64,000 nucleotides of DNA from an uncultured Alphaproteobacteria bacterium (lineage in GTDB: Bacteria; Pseudomonadota; Alphaproteobacteria; HIMB59; GCA-002718135): assembly GCA_902620425.1 (NCBI GenBank), contig CACNHX010000001.1, positions 29,471 through 93,470 on the forward strand, given 5' to 3'. Numbering within the stretch: the stretch's first letter is position 1; the number at the start of each line of letters is the position of its first letter. The translations under genes and the position numbers were made by a program. Below the pieces are notes generated by a model. The model was not told the origin of the DNA. It made no database searches and saw only the letters and a list, made by a program, of their open reading frames with translations. Of the stretch, positions 38,011 to 46,387 are shown one piece after another.

Positions 38011-40173
38011 TTATTCTATGGATATTGAATTACTTTGAATTGCTCCATTTTCGGTTAAAAAACCCATCATACCTTCTTCAAATGGGTTAGATGAATCTTC
38101 TGCTTCAATTAGTAATTGATTATCAACATAACCTTGAAGTTTATTTCCATCTACTTTAAATTTTAAATCATAGTCTTTAAAATATTCTAAACTAAAATCT
38201 ATTTCATTAAGTGTTTTTAATTCATATTCCATTTTGTTAATCTTGAGTTTATTTTCAGATGTTAGCTCAAGAGAATAATATCTTTTTAGACCTTGAGACC
38301 TCACAATTAATCCAGCGGCAGATGCAAGAGGAATAGATATCTTTGCAGAAATTGTATAATCTTTCCATGTCTCACTCCCAGTCATTATATGACCACGACC
38401 TATGCCCCTTACGACTTTAAATGATTCATTATGTCGGTATTGCCACTTATCTACATCATTGACCCAAGCTCTTTTCCATAATTGACCGTAAACCTCCTCT
38501 TTATAAAATATGCCTCTTTTATATTCATCTATATGGTCAGGTCTTCTAAAAGTCATTTTTGGAGTTCCAGAGATATTTAAATAATTAATTAAAATTTTTC
38601 CTGAAACATTATCATCAGAATTAATACTAATACCTATCTGTCCAATTGGATTTGCAAAAGTATCAGGAACAACCCATTCAATTGTATTTTTTTCTTTACT
38701 CCTTAGATTAAAATCATCAGAGGATAATTTGATTAATTTATCTTCTTCTCCCCAATATTTAATAAATAAATTAATTCGCAAATCTTTTTCAGATTGAGAT
38801 ATAATTTCTGTTTTGATCTTTTGTCCAGAGTATACAATAGGACAAGCGACATAATCATAATGAAAATATCTTTGAACTTGATAGCCTTCTAATTTTGTAA
38901 ACCATTCTGGAAAAAAACTATCTACAAAAATTTCACTTGCAAGACCAAATGATAGATCATTAAAACTGACTTGTAACGCTCTCGTTCCATTATCTGATTT
39001 ATAATCTACATTAGATAAGCTTGTATTTAGGTTGTTATCATTTGATTTATCAACCATCCATCCTTGTGTAGATGTTTCCATTTCAAAATTATATCTAGCA
39101 TTATTTTTGATAACCTTGCTTTCAAGACCATTCATTTTTCTTGTTATATTAATAATGTTCTGACTTTCTAATAAAGCATCAGTCATTGTTTCAGAACCAT
39201 ATGCTGTTGGTAAATAAATGATATCATTTACAGGTGTTATATAGTCTGGACCCTGTTTAATTCCTTCTAATCCATTTTTTATTCCTAAGATACAACCAAC
39301 ATTTCCTGAGTTACAATCTGTATCCCACCCTGCTGTATTAACAATCATTAACGTTTTTTGAAAATCATCATCTCCGAATAATAACGATAATATAATTAGT
39401 GCGTGATTAGGAACGATGTGACAATTACCTGGAAATTTACTATACCCATACTTATCTTCAATCTTGGATCTAGCTTGTTCCCAATCTAAATTGCCAGAGC
39501 TCCAATCTTGGATATCAGAAATCAATTTATAAATTGTTGAATCATTTGGAACAAATTTTTTACTGTCCTCTATTATTTTTTTTATATCTTTTTCTATGAA
39601 TGCATAGGCTTCCATAGCAGCGACAACTTGAGCGCCGTAAACAGATTCACCGTCATGACTAACGCTCCCTGCTCTTTTTGCTAGATCAACAGCTTGTTCT
39701 GGATCACCTGGAGAAACCATTCCCCAGCCATCAATAAATATTTGCGCTCCGATTTGTTCCGCAATTACTTTACCATTTTTAGCAATGGAGCCGCTTTCAG
39801 GCGCGTGAATACCTTGTTTAAGATTCATGTATGCGCTTTCTTCAGTTAAAATTCCTTTTCCTGCCCACGCAAGTACAGTTTGATTTTCTAAACAATAATT
39901 TAACCAGGTTTGTCCAATTTGTTTTGGCGAAATATTTTTATCAAAATTAAAATGTTTAAGAGCATTTATAAATCTAAAAGTACCTGTTAGATCATCATCT
40001 GTGACATGTATTGGAAAATCAAGTTTATCATTTACGTAATAATTAATTGGACCAAGTTCTTCCATGATCCTGTCATAATACCAACCTTCAAATGGTCTAC
40101 CTAAATAAACACCAATAATTTTTCCTAAGACACCAGCATAAACTTTTTCTTCAAATACTTTATCTAAATTCAT
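38011..40173 (-). CDS. ADP-ribosylglycohydrolase family protein with C-terminal beta domains, copy 2
   Basis: A 720-residue paralogue with the same three-part layout as its neighbours. The catalytic region keeps VTDDDLTGTF near residue 57, SHDGESVYGAQ near 172 and NTAGWDTDCNSG near 279. In place of WWGG it has LAWAGKGILTEESAY near residue 100, shared with the next upstream copy. The middle domain carries ETSTQGWMVDKS and the last domain WKDYTISAKIS and GLIVRSQGLKRYY. It is 24 bases from copy 1 and 26 from copy 3, with GGAGGG-type ribosome sites between genes, so each copy is separately initiated. Confidence 0.82.
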   Translation of the reverse strand: MNLDKVFEEKVYAGVLGKIIGVYLGRPFEGWYYDRIMEELGPINYYVNDKLDFPIHVTDDDLTGTFRFINALKHFNFDKNISPKQIGQTWLNYCLENQTVLAWAGKGILTEESAYMNLKQGIHAPESGSIAKNGKVIAEQIGAQIFIDGWGMVSPGDPEQAVDLAKRAGSVSHDGESVYGAQVVAAMEAYAFIEKDIKKIIEDSKKFVPNDSTIYKLISDIQDWSSGNLDWEQARSKIEDKYGYSKFPGNCHIVPNHALIILSLLFGDDDFQKTLMIVNTAGWDTDCNSGNVGCILGIKNGLEGIKQGPDYITPVNDIIYLPTAYGSETMTDALLESQNIINITRKMNGLESKVIKNNARYNFEMETSTQGWMVDKSNDNNLNTSLSNVDYKSDNGTRALQVSFNDLSFGLASEIFVDSFFPEWFTKLEGYQVQRYFHYDYVACPIVYSGQKIKTEIISQSEKDLRINLFIKYWGEEDKLIKLSSDDFNLRSKEKNTIEWVVPDTFANPIGQIGISINSDDNVSGKILINYLNISGTPKMTFRRPDHIDEYKRGIFYKEEVYGQLWKRAWVNDVDKWQYRHNESFKVVRGIGRGHIMTGSETWKDYTISAKISIPLASAAGLIVRSQGLKRYYSLELTSENKLKINKMEYELKTLNEIDFSLEYFKDYDLKFKVDGNKLQGYVDNQLLIEAEDSSNPFEEGMMGFLTENGAIQSNSISIE

Positions 40174-40199
40174 TTTCCTCCCTCCAAATGAATATTATC

Positions 40200-42404
40200 T
40201 CAATTTATAGAAATTTCATCACTAATAATAGTTCCATTTTCAACAATACAGCCTATCATACCTTTTTCAAATTGATTTGATTTATCTTCTACCTCAATTA
40301 ACAATTCATTGTTAATAAAGCCTTTTAAAAAATTATTATCAGCCTCAAAACGCATAAAGTATTCTTCAAATGGCTCAAAAGAAAAATCTACTTCTTTTAA
40401 TATTTTTAGACCATATTCCATTTTATTAATCTGTAATTTATTTGTTGATTTAATTTCTAATGAATAATACCTCTGCAAACCCTGAGATCGAATTACTAAT
40501 CCTCCAGATGTTGCTAAACGAAACATTATTTTTGAAGTTACCGAATAATTTTTCCAATCAGAGGATCCTGTAAATACATGCCCTCTTGATGCATTTTTGA
40601 TTAACCCAAATGAATTTTTCCCATAACTATACCACTTATCTACATCATTTACCCAAGCCAATTTCCATAATTGACCATAATATTTTTCATCATCTGGAAT
40701 ATAAACACCATTTGTTAAAGATTTAATATTATGACTTGTTGTATTTACTTTGTCGTTTTTAATATGATCAGGTTTTTTAAAAGTCATCTTAGGTATTCCA
40801 GAAATATCAATATAATTTATTAATATTTTACCTGATACTTGTTCATCAGATGCAATACTATATCCAAGTTGAGTAATGGGATTTGATAATGTATCAGGAA
40901 TAGTCCATTCTATTTGTTTTGTTTCATTTTCTGAGAAGTAAAATTCCTCCGAATCTAATTTAAATAACTTATCTCCTTCACCATAATACTTAATAAATAA
41001 TTTAATTTTTATATTTTTTTTCGTCTTCGATATAATTTCTGTTTTAATTTTTTGACCTGAGTAAACTGTAGGACAACCAACAAAACTGTAAACCATAAGC
41101 ATCATTTCTTGTTGCTCATTCAATTTTGTAAATTCTTCTGGGAAAAATGTATTCACATATAATTCACTATTAATTCCTTTTGTAAGATTATTAAAATTTA
41201 TCTCTAAAGCTCTTTTGCCAATAGCAGAGATATGTTCACAGTTTTTTAAAAAAGTATTTTGATTATTATTATTTGATTTATCAATCATCCATCCTTGCGT
41301 AGATGTTTCCATTTCAAAATTATATCGAGCATTGTTTTTAATAGATTGATGTTCAAGGCCATCTAATTTTCTTCTAATATTAATTATATTCTGGCTTTCA
41401 GTTAATGCATCAGTCATAGTTTCTGAACCACGAGCAGATGTAATATATAAAGTGTCATTAACAGGTGTAATAAAATCTGCACCTTTTTGAATGCCCTCTA
41501 GACCATTTTTAATACCCATATAACAGCCAACATTTCCAGAGTTACAATCTGTATCCCACCCTGCTGTATTAACAATCATTAACGTTTTTTGAAAATCATC
41601 ATCTCCAAATAAAAGAGCTAGAATTATCAAAGCATGATTTGGCACAATATGACAAAATCCTTGGTATTTGTCATACCCATAGTGTTCTTCAATTTTGAAT
41701 CTAGCTTGTTCCCAATCTAAATTACCAGAACTCCAATCTTGAATATCTGAAATTAATTTATAAATCACAGAATTCTTAGGAATATAACTTTTACAATGCT
41801 CAATTATTTTTTTTGTATCACTTTCAATAAAAGCCATTGCTTCCATAGAAGCAACCATTTGAGCACCGTAAACAGACTCACCATCATGACTAACACTCCC
41901 TGCTCTTTTTGCTAAATCAGATGCAAAGTCTGGATCACCTGCTGCAATCATTCCCCAACCATCAATAAATATTTGTGCACCAATTTGCTCTGCAATAATT
42001 TTACCATTCCTTTTAATTGATCCACTCTCTGGAGCTTCAATACCTTCTTTTAAATTTAAATACGCACTCTCTTCGGTCAATAATCCCTTTCCAGCCCATG
42101 CTAAAACAGCCTGATTTTCTAAACAATAATTTAACCACGTATCACCAATTTGCTTTGAAGTTATATTTCGATTAAAATTAAAGTCTTTAAAAGCTTTAAT
42201 AAAAGTAAAAGTACCATTGAGATCATCATCTGTAACATGAAGAGGTAAATTTAATTTATCGTTTACGTAATAATAAATAGGCCCAAGTTCCTTCATTATT
42301 TTATCATAGGGCCAACCCTCAAATGGTCTTCCTAAATAAACTCCAATAATTTTTCCTAAGACACCAGCATAAACTTTCTTTTCAAAATTATTATCTAATT
42401 TCAT
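40200..42404 (-). CDS. ADP-ribosylglycohydrolase family protein with C-terminal beta domains, copy 3
   Basis: The longest of the four paralogues at 734 residues. Core motifs are VTDDDLNGTF near residue 57, LAWAGKGLLTEESAY near 100, SHDGESVYGAQ near 172 and NTAGWDTDCNSG near 279. It shares the AWAG/TEES signature with copy 2. The extra length is an Asn/Thr-rich insertion (TTSHNIKSLTNGVYIP) between the middle and last beta domains around residue 570. The C-terminal domain keeps GGLVIRSQGLQRYY. No signal peptide. Same presumed role as the others on a related substrate. Confidence 0.82.
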   Translation of the reverse strand: MKLDNNFEKKVYAGVLGKIIGVYLGRPFEGWPYDKIMKELGPIYYYVNDKLNLPLHVTDDDLNGTFTFIKAFKDFNFNRNITSKQIGDTWLNYCLENQAVLAWAGKGLLTEESAYLNLKEGIEAPESGSIKRNGKIIAEQIGAQIFIDGWGMIAAGDPDFASDLAKRAGSVSHDGESVYGAQMVASMEAMAFIESDTKKIIEHCKSYIPKNSVIYKLISDIQDWSSGNLDWEQARFKIEEHYGYDKYQGFCHIVPNHALIILALLFGDDDFQKTLMIVNTAGWDTDCNSGNVGCYMGIKNGLEGIQKGADFITPVNDTLYITSARGSETMTDALTESQNIINIRRKLDGLEHQSIKNNARYNFEMETSTQGWMIDKSNNNNQNTFLKNCEHISAIGKRALEINFNNLTKGINSELYVNTFFPEEFTKLNEQQEMMLMVYSFVGCPTVYSGQKIKTEIISKTKKNIKIKLFIKYYGEGDKLFKLDSEEFYFSENETKQIEWTIPDTLSNPITQLGYSIASDEQVSGKILINYIDISGIPKMTFKKPDHIKNDKVNTTSHNIKSLTNGVYIPDDEKYYGQLWKLAWVNDVDKWYSYGKNSFGLIKNASRGHVFTGSSDWKNYSVTSKIMFRLATSGGLVIRSQGLQRYYSLEIKSTNKLQINKMEYGLKILKEVDFSFEPFEEYFMRFEADNNFLKGFINNELLIEVEDKSNQFEKGMIGCIVENGTIISDEISIN

Positions 42405-42416
42405 ACTCTTATACTT

Positions 42417-44582
42417 TTACTCTATGCTTATTGAATTGGATGATAATGTTCCATCTTGTGTAACAAAACCTATCATACCTGTTTCAAAAGAATTATCTTT
42501 GTCATGTGTTTCAATTAATAGCTTATCATCTACATAACCTAATAATTTATTTCCATTCACTTCAAATTTTAATTCATATTCCTTATAAAACTCAAAGTTA
42601 AAATCAATTTCTTTTAATGTTTCTATTTCATAAAACATTTTATTAATCTGCAGTTTATTTTTGGAAGTAAGTTCTAAAGAGTAATATCGCTTTACTCCTT
42701 GAGATCTAATTATTAATCCCCCAGCTGATGCTAATGGAAAGTTCACTTTTGAAGTAACGGTGTAATCTTTCCAAGAAGATGATCCTTGTAAAATATGGCC
42801 TCTACCAACTCCATTTATAATTTTAAATGATTCTAACCACCTATATTGCCACTTATCACTATCATTTACCCATGCTCTTTTCCATAATTGACCATAAAAT
42901 TCTTGGTTAAAAAAATATCCATTTTTTGATGCATTTTCTATGTGTTCAGGTCTTTTAAATGTAACTTTTGGTGTGCCCGTAATATCAAGAAAATTAATTA
43001 ATAATTTTCCTGAAGTGTTAACATCTGCTGATATGACAAATCCAATTTGTCCAATTGGATTTGCATGTGTATCTGGAACTATCCATTCAATTGATTTTAC
43101 TTCATTATTTGAAAGCTCATATTCTTCAGCATCTATTTGTTTTAATTTATCTTCTTCACCCCAATATTTTATAAATAAAGTAACTTTAATATTATTTTTA
43201 CTTTTTGAAATAATTTCAGTTTTAATCTTTTGTCCACTATAGACAATTGGACATCCAACAAAGTCATAGTGAAAAAATTTCTGCCGCTGAGATCCTTTTA
43301 GTTCAGTAAACCAATCTGGAAAAAATGTATCAACATAGGCAACACTTGAATGCCCTATTGACAAATTAGAAAAGTCAATTTCTAATGCTCTTTCACCAAT
43401 CTTGGTTTCATAAGGAACATTGGTAATTGTAGTATTTAAATTATTATCATTAGTCTTATTAATTTTCCAAGCTTGAGTAGAGCCTGGCATTTCAAAATTA
43501 TATCTTGCATTTTCTTTTACTATCTTGTTTTCCATACCATTAATTCGTCTAGCAATATTAACAATATTTTGACTTTCTCTTAATGCGTCAGTCATCGTTT
43601 CAGCACCATTACTTGTTGGAAGAAAAATTGTATCATTAACTGGTGTAATATAGTCGGGTCCGTCTTTAATACTCTCTAATCCATTTTTAATTCCAAGAAA
43701 ACATCCGACATTTCCTGAATTACAATCTGTGTCCCAACCTGAAGTATTTACAATCATTAAGGATTTTTGAAAGTTATCATCTCCAAATAGTAATGCTAAA
43801 ATAATTAATGCATGATTTGGTACAATATGAACGCCGCCTATAAATTTTTCATAACCATAAATATCATCTATTTTTTCTCTTGCTTGTTCCCAGTCTAGAT
43901 TACCAGAACTCCAATCTTGAATATCAGATATAAGTTTAAAAATTGTTGAATCTTTAGGGATATATCTTTTGCAATGCTCAATAATTTTTTTTGTATCTTT
44001 TTCTATAAACGCCATTGCTTCCATTGCAGCAACAACTTGAGCAGCATAAACAGATTCACCATCATGACTTACACTTCCAGCTTTTTTTGCAAAATCAGCT
44101 GCTTGATCTGGATCACCTGGCGAAACTAATCCCCATCCATCAATAAATATTTGAGCACCTATTTGCTCAGCAACAATTCGACCATTTGTTTTTATAGAAC
44201 CACTATCTGGAGCATGAATACCTTGTTTTAGATTTTGATAAGCGGTATCTTCTGATGATGTTCCTTTACCACCCCACCATAAAACAGCTTGGTTTTCCAA
44301 ACAATAATTTAACCATGTTTGACCAATTTGTTTTGAAGAAATATTTTTGTTAAAATTAAAATCTTTTAGAGCGTTGATGAATCTAAACGTTCCAGTCAAA
44401 TCATCATCGGTGATTTGAACAGGCATATTTAATTTATCATTTACATAATAATTAATTGGGCCTAATTCTTTTATAATTCTATCATACCACCAACCCTCAA
44501 AAGGTCTGCCAAGATAGACACCTATGATTTTACCTAAAACTCCTGAATATACTTTCTCCTCATATTCTTTGTTAAGTTCCAT
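42417..44582 (-). CDS. ADP-ribosylglycohydrolase family protein with C-terminal beta domains, copy 4 (first in operon)
   Basis: A 721-residue paralogue and the first after the permeases. Core motifs are ITDDDLTGTF near residue 57, LWWGGKGTSSEDTAY near 100, SHDGESVYAAQ near 172 and NTSGWDTDCNSG near 279. Its WWGG/SEDTA signature is shared with copy 1, not with its neighbours. The middle domain has EMPGSTQAWKIN, like copy 1's EMPGSVQGW, while its C-terminal half resembles copy 2 more. The gene starts 15 bases after the permease stop with GGGAGGAAG as ribosome site. Confidence 0.82.
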   Translation of the reverse strand: MELNKEYEEKVYSGVLGKIIGVYLGRPFEGWWYDRIIKELGPINYYVNDKLNMPVQITDDDLTGTFRFINALKDFNFNKNISSKQIGQTWLNYCLENQAVLWWGGKGTSSEDTAYQNLKQGIHAPDSGSIKTNGRIVAEQIGAQIFIDGWGLVSPGDPDQAADFAKKAGSVSHDGESVYAAQVVAAMEAMAFIEKDTKKIIEHCKRYIPKDSTIFKLISDIQDWSSGNLDWEQAREKIDDIYGYEKFIGGVHIVPNHALIILALLFGDDNFQKSLMIVNTSGWDTDCNSGNVGCFLGIKNGLESIKDGPDYITPVNDTIFLPTSNGAETMTDALRESQNIVNIARRINGMENKIVKENARYNFEMPGSTQAWKINKTNDNNLNTTITNVPYETKIGERALEIDFSNLSIGHSSVAYVDTFFPDWFTELKGSQRQKFFHYDFVGCPIVYSGQKIKTEIISKSKNNIKVTLFIKYWGEEDKLKQIDAEEYELSNNEVKSIEWIVPDTHANPIGQIGFVISADVNTSGKLLINFLDITGTPKVTFKRPEHIENASKNGYFFNQEFYGQLWKRAWVNDSDKWQYRWLESFKIINGVGRGHILQGSSSWKDYTVTSKVNFPLASAGGLIIRSQGVKRYYSLELTSKNKLQINKMFYEIETLKEIDFNFEFYKEYELKFEVNGNKLLGYVDDKLLIETHDKDNSFETGMIGFVTQDGTLSSNSISIE

Positions 44583-44597
44583 CTTCCTCCCATTAAA

Positions 44598-45440
44598 CTA
44601 ACCTTTTGTAGCACCACTGGTTAACCCAGCGATGAATCGTCTTTGAAAAAACATAAATAAAATAGCAATTGGTGCAGCCATTAAAATAGAAGCAGCACTT
44701 ACCAAGCCATAATCATTTGCGAATCTACTTTGGAAAGCAAATAATATTGATGAAATAGGTTTGTAATCATCAGTTATTATAAATGTGACTGCAAATAAAA
44801 ATTCGTTCCAAACATTTAATGATACAATTAAAGCTGTAGTTAAAAATACAGGCCAAGATAATGGCAAAGCTACTCGCGTAAATAATTGCATTGTTGAAGC
44901 TCCATCTAATTTCGCAGCTTCAAAGAGTTCAGTTGGTAATTGAAGCATATAGGATCGAATTAAAAAAGTTGCAAAGGGTGCGTTTAAGGCACTATAAATA
45001 ATAATTAACCCAAGCCTTGTGTCCAGAAGATACAAGCTTTTCCACATAAGAAATAAAGGTAAAATATATAATTGTGCAGGTATACTAATTCCAACTAATA
45101 GATATAAACCAACAACAACTGTTTGAATACCTCTAGGATTTAAAGCGGCTAAACTAAATGCAGCAAGACCAGAAACAGTTAAGTTTATAATTAAGGTGCC
45201 CACAACAAGAGTCATTGAGTTTAAAAATATTTGAGTATAATTTCCATTTACCCAAGCATCATAATAATTCATAAATCTTATTTCAGATGGAAAGCCCAAA
45301 GGATTGACACCAAATTCCTCAACAGGTTTAACAGAGTTAAAAATTAAAACTAGTAATGGCAATATAATAGTTAAGGCCATAAAAAATAAAATGGAATGGT
45401 TTATATAACTTGACCTTTGTCTAAATCTTGCAGTCGCCAT
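44598..45440 (-). CDS. Carbohydrate ABC transporter permease (MalG type)
   Basis: A 280-residue inner-membrane permease with about six helices. The EAA-loop reads EAAKLDGASTMQLFTRVALP near residue 174, standard for the CUT1 sugar family. NSVKPVEEFGVNPLGFP near residue 35 and the C-terminal RRFIAGLTSGATKG are typical of MalG-like proteins. It pairs with the MalF-type permease encoded 9 bases upstream. No ATPase gene follows; an ATPase from another locus must be shared. Confidence 0.93.
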   Translation of the reverse strand: MATARFRQRSSYINHSILFFMALTIILPLLVLIFNSVKPVEEFGVNPLGFPSEIRFMNYYDAWVNGNYTQIFLNSMTLVVGTLIINLTVSGLAAFSLAALNPRGIQTVVVGLYLLVGISIPAQLYILPLFLMWKSLYLLDTRLGLIIIYSALNAPFATFLIRSYMLQLPTELFEAAKLDGASTMQLFTRVALPLSWPVFLTTALIVSLNVWNEFLFAVTFIITDDYKPISSILFAFQSRFANDYGLVSAASILMAAPIAILFMFFQRRFIAGLTSGATKG

Positions 45441-45449
45441 TTGTAATTT

Positions 45450-46328
45450 TTATACCTCCCAACCTAAACGTCTTAAAAGTGCAAAGAAGCCTACTATTAT
45501 ACCGACATAGAAGAACATCATAACACCTATGGTAGATGCATAACCAACATTCATTCGTTGAAACGCTTGAGAGTATAGATGATTAGCTACAACTTCTGAG
45601 CTATATGCTGGACCTCCCATTGTTAAAATGTAAACATAATCAAATGTTGGAACAGACCAAATAATTATAATGATTAAAGATAATATAAAAATTGGTCTTA
45701 TCATTGGTATAGTGATGTATCTAAATTTTTGAAATTTCGTTGCGCCTTCAATATCTGCAGCTTCATAAAGAGACTCATCTACTTGATACATTCCAGTTAA
45801 ATAAATGATAACTAAGAAACCCCAGAAGTGCCACATGTCAACCCAGGCAACAGCGTATAACGCTGTCTCTTTCATAGCAAAAGGTGATTTTGAGAGAAAA
45901 TCAATACCTTGGTTTTCAAACCACCCACCCAATCCATGTTTTGGATGAAAAATATATCTCCAAATTAAACAATTAACTATACTTGCTAAAATATAAGGAA
46001 AAAAATAAACAAGTCTGTAAAAAAGTTGTCCTCTTTTAATTCCAGTTAAGAGATAAGCTATAATCAAAGCAACAATTACTGGAATAGTTAAAAACATTAT
46101 TGTCCATATGAAATTGTGATAGACAGCCTTTTTGAAAATTCTATCCCTAAATAATTCTTCAAAATTTTCTAAACCTACATAGTTTATTTTTCCAAAACCA
46201 TTCCAATCAGTTAAACATAAGAGTAAACTGAGTATAGATGGAAATGCTATAACAAAGAAATGTATGAACAATACTGGCATTAAAAAATACCATGAAATCG
46301 CGTTTATATTAGTCAAAAACTTTGGCAT
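45450..46328 (-). CDS. Carbohydrate ABC transporter permease (MalF type)
   Basis: A 292-residue CUT1-family permease with six or so helices. The EAA-loop is EAADIEGATKFQKFRYITIP near residue 190. NFIWTIMFLTIPVIVALIIAYLL-type helix, LTDWNGFGKINYVGLENF near residue 40 and the terminal LRRLGWEV fit sugar permeases such as MalF/UgpA. It is separated from the binding-protein gene by 59 bases that contain a strong hairpin. Confidence 0.93.
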   Translation of the reverse strand: MPKFLTNINAISWYFLMPVLFIHFFVIAFPSILSLLLCLTDWNGFGKINYVGLENFEELFRDRIFKKAVYHNFIWTIMFLTIPVIVALIIAYLLTGIKRGQLFYRLVYFFPYILASIVNCLIWRYIFHPKHGLGGWFENQGIDFLSKSPFAMKETALYAVAWVDMWHFWGFLVIIYLTGMYQVDESLYEAADIEGATKFQKFRYITIPMIRPIFILSLIIIIIWSVPTFDYVYILTMGGPAYSSEVVANHLYSQAFQRMNVGYASTIGVMMFFYVGIIVGFFALLRRLGWEV

Positions 46329-46347
46329 ATTTTTTATATTTTTAAAA

Positions 46348-46370
46348 TAAGGGGAATAAAATTCCCCTTA
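46348..46370 (-). terminator. Intra-operon hairpin after the binding-protein gene
   Basis: A perfect 10-pair inverted repeat (TAAGGGGAAT/ATTCCCCTTA, 3-base loop) lies 18 bases after the binding-protein stop, followed on the minus strand by TTTTAAAA. It probably stabilises or partly terminates the transcript so that more binding protein than permease is made. Confidence 0.7.
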
Positions 46371-46387
46371 GTGAAAATAAATTGGAA

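Noticed and set aside
35827..44582. DraG-type reversal of protein ADP-ribosylation, or an anti-toxin system.
   Set aside because: No DraT, nitrogenase or toxin gene is nearby, and the neighbours are sugar import and small-molecule enzymes; the extra beta domains are also unlike DraG.
35827..44582. Recent tandem amplification or assembly artefact of one gene.
   Set aside because: The four copies differ throughout at both DNA and protein level and have distinct spacers, lengths and motifs, so they are old, diverged duplicates.
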